The notes below the pieces were generated by a model that was given only the letters and a program-made list of their open reading frames with translations, searched no databases and was not told the origin of the DNA. DNA of 64,000 nt from an uncultured Nocardiaceae bacterium (lineage in GTDB: Bacteria; Actinomycetota; Actinomycetes; Mycobacteriales; Mycobacteriaceae): contig CAKZIX010000119.1 in assembly GCA_936936565.1 (NCBI GenBank), forward strand, positions 17,189-81,188, given 5' to 3'. Below, piece after piece: positions 57,214 to 64,000 of this stretch (position 1 is its first letter; each line of letters opens with the position of its first letter). The position numbers were made by a program, and so were the translations under genes.

Positions 57214-57312
57214 CAGACGTCGACCCAGGCCGCGCGCGATCGAGCGTCGACCCGGGCGGAGCGATCGAGCGTCGACCCGGGCGCGCGCGATCGAGCGTCG
57301 TCGTGCGCCGGA
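57214..57312. repeat. Tandem repeat, 25-26-bp period, about 3.5 copies
   Basis: GATCGAGCGTCGACCCGGGC recurs from 57238, 57263 and 57289, with partial copies on both sides. It lies in the gap 57019-57327 downstream of two converging genes. No gene is seen in that gap. Confidence 0.8.
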
Positions 57313-57327
57313 TCGATGCGGCCCCCG

Positions 57328-58401
<1,074 letters not shown>

Positions 58402-58580
58402 GCGAAATCAATCCCTTCACCGGCAGGAACGTGCCGGACGATCCGAAGTAAAGGAGCGCCGCGACGGCGCCGCGGCGCTTTCAGTATTACGCACTGCCCG
58501 GGCGTCGGTAGCCTCGGTGACGGTTGCACCCGCAGCGCCGCGGGCACTCGTCCAGACCGCTCGCAGCATCAGGAGATTCG

Positions 58581-59369
58581 ATGGCGATCCGCATCGGTGT
58601 TCAGCTCCAGCCTCAGCACGCCCCCGATTACCAGCTCATCCGCGACGCCGTGCTGCGCAGCGAAGACGCCGGGGTGGACATCGTGTTCAATTGGGACCAC
58701 TTCTTTCCGCTCACGGGCGATCCCGACGGCGCGCACTTCGAGTGCTGGACGATGCTCGGCGCGTTCGCCGAGCAGACCGAACGGGTGGAGATCGGCGCAC
58801 TGGTGACCGGCGGCGGCTACCGCAATCCGGATCTGCTGGCCGACATGGCGCGCACCGTCGACCACATCAGCGGCGGGCGGCTGATCCTCGGCATCGGGGC
58901 GGGCTGGTTCGCTCGGGACTATGCGCAGTACGGCTACGAATTCGGCACTCCCGGAACGCGTTTGGCGCTGCTGAAGGAAAATTTGGCGCGCCTGACGGCA
59001 CGCCTGGCAGAGCTCGAACCGCAGCCGGTGCGCAAGCTGCCGATTCTCATCGGCGGTGGCGGCGAGCGCAAGACGCTGCGACTGGTCGCCGAGTATGCGC
59101 AGATCTGGCACAGCTTCGCCGAACTCGGTGATCTGCAACGCAAGTCGGACGTCCTGTTGCAACACTGCGTCGATGTGCGCAGCGATCCACGCAAGATCGA
59201 GCGGTCGGTGCCGTGGCGCGGCGCCGAACGGGCACAGGCGTACGTCGACGCCGGGGTCACGCTTTTCACCGTGGGCACCGGCGGTCCCGATTACGATCTG
59301 ACTCAGGTGCGCGACGCCATCCGCTGGCGCGACGAGCAGAATCCGGAAGTGGTCGGGGGACTCGCATGA
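58581..59369 (+). CDS. LLM-class F420-dependent oxidoreductase
   Basis: A 262-residue luciferase-like TIM-barrel protein. It has MAIRIGVQLQPQHAPDYQLI, IVFNWDHFFPLTGDPDGAHFE, VEIGALVTGGGYRNPDLLADMARTVD and GGRLILGIGAGWFARDYAQYG, all typical of F420 or FMN-dependent LLM enzymes in actinobacteria. LPILIGGGGERKTL lies in the cofactor region. The ATG at 58581 has CAGGAG upstream. It overlaps the following isochorismatase-like gene by 4 bp, so the two are coupled. Substrate is unknown. Confidence 0.88.
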   Translation: MAIRIGVQLQPQHAPDYQLIRDAVLRSEDAGVDIVFNWDHFFPLTGDPDGAHFECWTMLGAFAEQTERVEIGALVTGGGYRNPDLLADMARTVDHISGGRLILGIGAGWFARDYAQYGYEFGTPGTRLALLKENLARLTARLAELEPQPVRKLPILIGGGGERKTLRLVAEYAQIWHSFAELGDLQRKSDVLLQHCVDVRSDPRKIERSVPWRGAERAQAYVDAGVTLFTVGTGGPDYDLTQVRDAIRWRDEQNPEVVGGLA

Positions 59370-59947
59370 AAGCCGTTCTCGCCCTGCACTGGCAGGTCAA
59401 CGTGATCAAGCCGGAAGGCTTCTTCGGCGGCATGCTCGCCGAGCCCGTGGCGGCCAGCGGTGTCGTCGATCGCGCGGTTCGATTTCACGCTGCCGCACGA
59501 GATCTGGGCGTGCCCGTCGTGTACACCAGGTTCACCGTCCCGGAGGGCGAGGGCGCGTTGGTGCGCAACACCGGGTTCATGCACGCCGTCGCCGACGCGC
59601 AGGCGATGTTCCGCCCGGATGCCCCTGGCGCACAGATCATTCCGGAGATGGCCGACGCCGCCGACGATGTGGTCGACAATCAGCGCCTGTCCGGACTGTC
59701 GGCCAACGACCTGCCGCACTGGCTGGCCACCCGCGAGATCACCACGCTCTTCGTCACCGGTGTCGCGACCAATCTGACGGTCGAGCAGACGGTCCGCCAC
59801 GGCACCGAACTCGGGCTCACCGTGTACACCGTCGCCGACTGCGTGGCCGCGGCCTCCGACGCGGTGCACCAGGCCTCGCTGCAGAACATCGACCTCGCCA
59901 CCGCCGGCACGGTGTCGGCGGCGCGGGCGCTGGAGTTGCTCGGCTGA
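59366..59947 (+). CDS. Isochorismatase-fold protein lacking the catalytic triad
   Basis: A 193-residue cysteine-hydrolase-fold protein, recognisable from GVPVVYTRFTVPEGEGALVRNTG, ATREITTLFVTGVATNLTVEQTVRHG and VYTVADCVAAASD. The three catalytic positions are changed. VIDMQ becomes LALHWQV (Asp to His), VVDK becomes VVDN (Lys to Asn), and the nucleophile Cys of GVATDVCVE is Thr in GVATNLTVE. It is therefore likely a pseudoenzyme, perhaps a binding subunit for the coupled LLM protein. The start is ATG at 59366 in ATGA overlap. Confidence 0.82.
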   Translation: MKAVLALHWQVNVIKPEGFFGGMLAEPVAASGVVDRAVRFHAAARDLGVPVVYTRFTVPEGEGALVRNTGFMHAVADAQAMFRPDAPGAQIIPEMADAADDVVDNQRLSGLSANDLPHWLATREITTLFVTGVATNLTVEQTVRHGTELGLTVYTVADCVAAASDAVHQASLQNIDLATAGTVSAARALELLG

Positions 59948-59980
59948 GCTGCCCCCGGGGCCGGGTACGCGATGGAGCGC

Positions 59981-60056
59981 GGGACGGAGCGCCCACTTTC
60001 GGCGATTGCGGGGCGGTTTCGGCCACGCGAGCGACGAAAGTGGACACTCTGTCCCG
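59981..60056. repeat. Palindromic repeat element, copy B
   Basis: The left arm GGGACGGAGCGCCCACTTTC and its complement at 60035-60055 match in 18 of 21 positions. The loop TTGCGGGGC...TTCGGCCA resembles that of copy A at 15241. It sits between convergent genes and could also terminate both. Confidence 0.72.
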
Positions 60057-60084
60057 TCGTCCGACGTTCCCTTTTCGGCGCTGC

Positions 60085-61212
60085 TCAGGGCACGAGCACG
60101 ATCTTGCCCGCGACGTGCCCGCTGTCGAGCAACTCGTGCGCCTTGGCCGCGTCGGCCAGCGGAATCGCATGGGCTACATGGACTTTCAGCGCGCCGACGT
60201 CGATCAGCTCGAGCAACTCCGTGAGGTCCGCTGCCGACGGGCGCACATCCACATACCCGAAGCGCAGTCCGAGTTCGGCGGCTCGCTCCGGCGTGATGCC
60301 CAGGAACACTCCGATCGCGCCGATCAGCAAACCGCCGGGCTCGAGAACCTGCGCGGACCGCTCGGCGTAGGCCCCGCCGACGAGATCCAGCACGATATCG
60401 ACCGGCGCCACCGCCGTCGTGAAATCCACTGCGCGATAGTCGATTACCTCGTCGGCGCCGAGTTCGCGCACGAAGTCGTGGTTGCCTGCGCTCGCGGTTG
60501 CGATCACGTACGCGCCCTTGGCCTTGGCGATCAGCACCGCCAGATGGCCGACGCCGCCCGCGCCCGCGTGGACGAGCACCCGATGGCCCGGACCCACCGC
60601 ACCGATCCCGACCAACGCCTGCCATGCGGTGAGCCCGGCCAAGGGCAGCGCGCCGGCCGCCTCGAACGACAAGCCGGCCGGCTTGCGGACTAGTTCGTTC
60701 ACCGATGCGACGACGTATTCGGCGTGCGTGGCCGCCAGCGCGGGAAACGCGAGCAGGCCGAGCACCTCGTCCCCGGGCCCGAGCGCAGCGTGATGCTCGG
60801 GAGCCTGCGACCGAGCGTCACGCGCAGCGACACCCTCATCCAGCGGAGCGTGATGCTCGGGAGCCTGCGACCGAGCCTCACGCGCAGCGACACCCTCTCC
60901 CTGCGACCGAGCCTCACGCGCAGTGGAATTCAGGTGTGACACCTCGGGTCCGACCGCGACGACGGTCCCGGCAACATCCCAGCCGAGCGTGAAAGGTGGT
61001 GTCGCGAAGCCGGACTCGCTGAGGTCGACGGTGTCGGCGTGGACGCCGTCGCGGGGGCGGTACCGCCCGGCGCGCACCACCGCGTCGACCGGGTTGATTC
61101 CGGCGGCCGCGACCTGGACCAGCACTTCGCCCGGTCCGGGCTGCGGTAGGTCGACCTCGTCGAGGGTGAGGACGTCCGGTCCGCCGAACGTCTGCTGGGT
61201 GAGAATTCGCAT
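60085..61212 (-). CDS. Zinc-independent quinone-oxidoreductase-like NADP-dependent reductase with inserted repeat
   Basis: A 375-residue medium-chain dehydrogenase/reductase of the quinone-oxidoreductase type. The GroES-like N-domain runs from MRILTQQTFGGPDVLTLDE to FTLGWDVAGTVVAVGPEV. NADPH binds at VLVHAGAGGVGHLAVLIAKAKGAYVIATA, and the tail is AGKIVLVP. Between VVAVGPEV and GPGDEVLGLL, relatives have a few residues. Here about 48 residues of a twofold 20-residue repeat (EARSQAPEHHA/GVAAR) are inserted in frame. The ATG at 61212 was chosen over a TTG seven codons earlier. It is divergent from an HxlR regulator. Confidence 0.9.
   Translation of the reverse strand: MRILTQQTFGGPDVLTLDEVDLPQPGPGEVLVQVAAAGINPVDAVVRAGRYRPRDGVHADTVDLSESGFATPPFTLGWDVAGTVVAVGPEVSHLNSTAREARSQGEGVAAREARSQAPEHHAPLDEGVAARDARSQAPEHHAALGPGDEVLGLLAFPALAATHAEYVVASVNELVRKPAGLSFEAAGALPLAGLTAWQALVGIGAVGPGHRVLVHAGAGGVGHLAVLIAKAKGAYVIATASAGNHDFVRELGADEVIDYRAVDFTTAVAPVDIVLDLVGGAYAERSAQVLEPGGLLIGAIGVFLGITPERAAELGLRFGYVDVRPSAADLTELLELIDVGALKVHVAHAIPLADAAKAHELLDSGHVAGKIVLVP
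60784..60923. repeat. In-frame 60-bp tandem repeat inside the quinone-oxidoreductase gene
   Basis: Two 60-bp units (60784-60843 and 60844-60903) differ at a handful of bases, and a third partial unit runs to 60923. Motifs GCGTGATGCTCGGGAGCCTG and GCGACCGAGC recur in each. The period keeps the reading frame. It lies on the surface-loop side of the first domain. Confidence 0.9.
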
Positions 61213-61261
61213 GTCTCCATCGTTGGGAACCAAGTAACTGTTGTGAAGACGGCACCATTTC

Positions 61262-61275
61262 GGTATCTAATTACC
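61262..61275. promoter_or_regulatory. Palindrome/-10 region of the second HxlR gene
   Basis: GGTATCTAATTACC is a 4-bp inverted repeat (GGTA/TACC) that also contains a TATCTA -10-like element three bases before the ATG, consistent with a leaderless transcript and autoregulation. A related GTAACT lies at about 61235. Confidence 0.45.
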
Positions 61276-61277
61276 TC

Positions 61278-61694
61278 ATGGATACCGCCTTCGACCTGCG
61301 TGACTATGGCGGCTTCGATGCCTTCCTGCGCGACTGTCCGGCACGCATGGTCCTGACGCTGATCTCGGACAAGTGGAGCCTGTTGGCAATCTCGGCCCTC
61401 ACCGGCGGGCCGTTGCGGCATGGTGAGCTGCGCCGCCGCCTCGAGGGCGTGTCACCGAAGATGCTCACCCAGACCCTGCGCACCCTGGAGCGCCACGGGC
61501 TGGTGCGCCGTACTCAGTACCCCACGATCCCGCCGCAGGTCGAGTACTCGCTCACCGAGCTGGGCGCGAGTCTGCGCACCCCGGTGCTGGCGCTCAAGGG
61601 CTGGGCGGAATCGAACATCGCCGAGATTGTGCGGGCCACCGAGCAGTACGATGCCCGCGAGCCCGCGGCGCCCTGGCACGGCGCGAGCGGATAG
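61278..61694 (+). CDS. HxlR-family transcriptional regulator
   Basis: A 138-residue winged-helix protein. It has FLRDCPARMVLTLISDKWSLLAISAL, with the redox-type Cys, then GPLRHGELRRRLEGVSPKMLTQTLRTLERHGLVRR (recognition helix and wing) and VEYSLTELGASLRTPVLALKGW. It is divergent from the quinone-oxidoreductase gene, 65 bp apart, the classic layout in which HxlR senses quinones or aldehydes and induces a detoxifying reductase. No ribosome site; probably leaderless. Confidence 0.92.
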   Translation: MDTAFDLRDYGGFDAFLRDCPARMVLTLISDKWSLLAISALTGGPLRHGELRRRLEGVSPKMLTQTLRTLERHGLVRRTQYPTIPPQVEYSLTELGASLRTPVLALKGWAESNIAEIVRATEQYDAREPAAPWHGASG

Positions 61695-61823
61695 CCAACG
61701 CGCCGAACAGTTTCCGCCTCGACCAGGTTGCCCGGCAGCTCGCCGCATTCGACGCTGGTTAGGCTCGCCTCGTTGTTTCGGCGTTAACCCATTCTTTGCT
61801 TTGATCTTGCCAGGATCTGGAAG

Positions 61824-61840
61824 GTTCGCTGGGAGTTATC
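61824..61840 (+). promoter_or_regulatory. Possible PHO box before the PhoX-like gene
   Basis: GTTCGCTGGGAGTTATC contains two GTT starts 11 bp apart (61824 and 61835), the spacing of PhoP direct repeats (GTTCACC-type). The match beyond GTT is weak. Confidence 0.3.
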
Positions 61841-61862
61841 CCTCCTCAGCCCGGGAGCTGCG

Positions 61863-63923
61863 TTGACCATCGAACTTCCCTTGATTCACGACGGCAAGTC
61901 GTCCCGCTCGTCGATCACCTGCAAGTACAAGTGCGCCAACGCGTGCTTCCACCCCGTTCCCAACGAGTCCGACAACGAGTACTTCGGCGACGTCGTGAAG
62001 GCTGCGATGTCGCGACGCGGGGTGCTCAAAGGCACGGCCACCGTCGCGCTGGCCGTCGGTGCCGGAGGTGTGCTGGCTGCTTGCGGCGACGAGGAGGGTT
62101 CCGCGGACAGTTCCGCAGCCGCGAACGCCGAAGCCACCCCGCAGGGTGCAAACTTCACCGCCGTCGCCCCGAACACCGAAGACAAGCTCGTCATCCCCGA
62201 GGGTTACGAGCAGGGTGTCGTGATCCGTTGGGGCGAGCCACTTTTCGCCGATGCGCCGAAGTTCGACTTCGACAACCAGACCCCGCAGGCGCAGGAGCGG
62301 CAGTGGGGCTTCAACAACGACTTCTCCGGCCTGCTGCCGATCGAGGGCGAGCCCAACAAGTTCCTGCTCGTCGCGAATTTCGAGTACACCACGCCCACCG
62401 CGATGTTCAAGGGCTACAACCCCGAGGCTCCCACCCTCACCCAGTTCCAGGTGATGGTCACCGCGCAGGGTCTCGGTGTCGTCCAGGTGAAGGGCGAGTC
62501 CGGTAGCGGCAAGCTCACCCCCGAGTTCAGCAAGTACAGCCGGCGCGTCACCGCGAACAGCGAATTCTTCCTGCTCACCGGCCCCGCGGCGGGCAGCGAT
62601 TTCGTCAAGACCAGCGCCGATCCGGCGGGCACCAAGGTCATCGGCACCTTCGCCAACTGTTCCGGCGGCATCACCCCGTGGGGCACCATGCTGTCGGGCG
62701 AGGAGAACTTCAACGGCTACTTCGCCAACGCCGAGAAACTCACCGACGAGAACGCCGTCAAGCGCGCCAAGCGCTACGGAATCACGCAGAAGGCCTCCGA
62801 GCAGCGCTGGGAGAACTTCGACAAGCGCTTCGATGTCGCGCAGGAACCCAACGAGCCCAACCGATTCGGCTACATCGTCGAGCTGAACCCGTGGGACGCC
62901 ACGTCGGTCCCGGTGAAGCACAGCGCGATGGGCCGCCTCAAGCACGAGGGCTCGAACGTCTACGTCGCGGCCGACGGCACCGTCGTCGCCTACACCGGCG
63001 ACGACGAGCGCTTCGACTACATGTACAAGTTCGTGTCCTCGCGCAAGGTGCAGTCGGGCAACAGCCCGGCCGCGGTGCGCGATAACATGAAGATTCTCGA
63101 CGAGGGCACCCTCTACGTCGCCAAGCTCACCGGCAACGAGCCCGACAAGATCGACGGCTCCGGAAAGGTGCCCTCGGACAAGGGATTCACCGGTTCGGGC
63201 GAGTGGATTCCGCTGCTCGAGTCGCGTGCCGACGGCGCCACCAGCAAGGTCGAGGGCTTCAGCGCGCAGGAAGTCGCGGTGTTCACCCGGCTGGCCGCCG
63301 ACAAGGTCGGCGCCACGAAGATGGACCGTCCGGAGGATTTCGAGGCGAACCCGAAGACCGGCAAGGTCTACGTCGCGCTGACGAACAACGACAAGCGCGG
63401 CGCCGACGGCTCGGCGGCGGCCGACGAGGCCAACCCACGCAAGACCAACAAGAACGGCCAGATCCTCGAGATCGAAGACGATCACAAGGGCACCAAGTTC
63501 ACCTGGTCGCTGCTGGTGGTGTGTGGCGACCCGAAGGCGGCCGACACCTACTACGGCGGGTTCGACAAGGAGAAGGTCAGCCCGATCTCCTGCCCGGACA
63601 ACGTGGCGTTCGACCAGTACGGCAACCTGTGGGTCTCCACCGACGGCAACGCGCTCAAGAGCAATGACGGGCTGTTCTACGTCGGCACGGACGGCAAGAA
63701 CCGCGGCGAGGTCAAGCAGTTCCTCACCGTGCCCAAGGGCGCGGAGACCTGCGGCCCGATCGTGACCGAGAACCGCGTGCTGGTCTCGGTGCAGCACCCG
63801 GGTGAGCTCGAGGGCGCCAGCGCCGACAAGCCGGTCTCGCACTGGCCCGACGGTGGCGACACCCAGCCCCGCCCGTCCGTCGTCGCGGTCTGGAAGGCCG
63901 GCGGCGGTCGCATCGGCGTCTGA
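61863..63923 (+). CDS. PhoX-family (DUF839) alkaline phosphatase, Tat-exported lipoprotein
   Basis: A Ca2+/Fe-dependent phosphatase-family protein acting outside the membrane. It has 686 residues. Residues 50-75 carry the twin-arginine motif AMSRRGVLKGTATVALA and a lipobox VLAAC, so it is exported folded and lipidated. The body has PhoX signatures WGFNNDFSGLLPI, NCSGGITPWGTMLSGEENF (calcium/iron region), FGYIVELNPWD and MGRLKHEGSNVYVAADG, then DRPEDFEANPKTGKVYVAL and DNVAFDQYGNLWVSTDG. The start is TTG at 61863 with GGGAG upstream. A long N-terminal region precedes the RR motif. A hairpin terminator follows. Confidence 0.9.
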   Translation: MTIELPLIHDGKSSRSSITCKYKCANACFHPVPNESDNEYFGDVVKAAMSRRGVLKGTATVALAVGAGGVLAACGDEEGSADSSAAANAEATPQGANFTAVAPNTEDKLVIPEGYEQGVVIRWGEPLFADAPKFDFDNQTPQAQERQWGFNNDFSGLLPIEGEPNKFLLVANFEYTTPTAMFKGYNPEAPTLTQFQVMVTAQGLGVVQVKGESGSGKLTPEFSKYSRRVTANSEFFLLTGPAAGSDFVKTSADPAGTKVIGTFANCSGGITPWGTMLSGEENFNGYFANAEKLTDENAVKRAKRYGITQKASEQRWENFDKRFDVAQEPNEPNRFGYIVELNPWDATSVPVKHSAMGRLKHEGSNVYVAADGTVVAYTGDDERFDYMYKFVSSRKVQSGNSPAAVRDNMKILDEGTLYVAKLTGNEPDKIDGSGKVPSDKGFTGSGEWIPLLESRADGATSKVEGFSAQEVAVFTRLAADKVGATKMDRPEDFEANPKTGKVYVALTNNDKRGADGSAAADEANPRKTNKNGQILEIEDDHKGTKFTWSLLVVCGDPKAADTYYGGFDKEKVSPISCPDNVAFDQYGNLWVSTDGNALKSNDGLFYVGTDGKNRGEVKQFLTVPKGAETCGPIVTENRVLVSVQHPGELEGASADKPVSHWPDGGDTQPRPSVVAVWKAGGGRIGV

Positions 63924-63953
63924 GCGCGCAGCGCACCATCCGCACGCGCGATG

Positions 63954-63983
63954 GCGGGGCGTGGCCTACGGGCCGCGCCCCGC
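63954..63983 (+). terminator. Hairpin terminator after the PhoX-like gene
   Basis: GCGGGGCG-GGC pairs with GGCC-CGCCCCGC about 30 bp after the stop codon; the last bases of the window follow it. Confidence 0.7.
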
Positions 63984-64000
63984 TTGCCGTTCAGGCCGGA

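Overview
This window is high-GC actinobacterial chromosome. Four things point to the Mycobacteriales, the mycolic-acid actinomycetes: gene order shared with Mycobacterium tuberculosis, many GTG/TTG starts, several probably leaderless genes, and an F420-type luciferase-like gene. Gene content outside the conserved blocks is not mycobacterial, so a Tsukamurella-, Nocardia-, Rhodococcus- or Gordonia-like organism is my best guess (inference). No rRNA, tRNA, CRISPR array, insertion sequence or phage gene was seen.

Layout. 1-2.6 kb holds a succinate dehydrogenase block (flavoprotein cut by the window edge, membrane subunit, small Rv0250c-like protein), followed by a hydrolase and a long acyl-CoA dehydrogenase. 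6-10.6 kb is mixed: an orphan sugar-binding lipoprotein, two small secreted paralogues, an AAA ATPase, and an NlpC/P60 wall hydrolase behind a cyclic-di-AMP (ydaO) riboswitch. 11.9-13.9 kb is an ECF42-type sigma factor with its DGPF/YCII partner and a candidate autoregulated promoter. 15.7-20.4 kb is dnaB (interrupted by a class 3 intein), rplI, rpsR, ssb and rpsF. 37.9-45.3 kb continues the same conserved neighbourhood (membrane glycosyltransferase, ponA, DUF5318, DUF1707, PadR, ino1), matching Rv0046c-Rv0058.

Between those two halves, at about 20.5-37.7 kb, sits extra material. It is a TerC-like (DUF475) gene and terD, a wall transglycosylase, then a gene train encoding a coiled-coil protein, an HpcH-like lyase, a TRSP phosphoribosyltransferase, a StiP/PELOTA phosphoribosyltransferase, a HAD phosphatase and two TerD fusion proteins, and finally three AIM24-family genes. 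It resembles the Ter-linked metabolite-synthesis operons described by comparative genomics, here joined to an AIM24 trio and a TerD fused to a P-loop-less FtsK-like domain. A further terD lies at 53.1 kb.

47-58 kb carries an alpha-glucoside-type ABC importer (binding protein, two permeases). Its neighbours are an amidohydrolase broken by a frameshift, a ROK kinase and, 6 kb away, a separate sugar-ABC ATPase that probably powers it. The right end has a thiolase/HxlR pair, a quinone-oxidoreductase/HxlR pair, a flavin monooxygenase-like gene next to an isochorismatase fold lacking its catalytic residues, and a Tat-exported PhoX-type phosphatase.

A notable theme is short tandem repeats, several with periods that are multiples of three (84, 60, 30 and 30 bp), lying between genes and twice in frame inside genes. 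There is also a two-copy palindromic element with a conserved loop at 15.2 and 60.0 kb.
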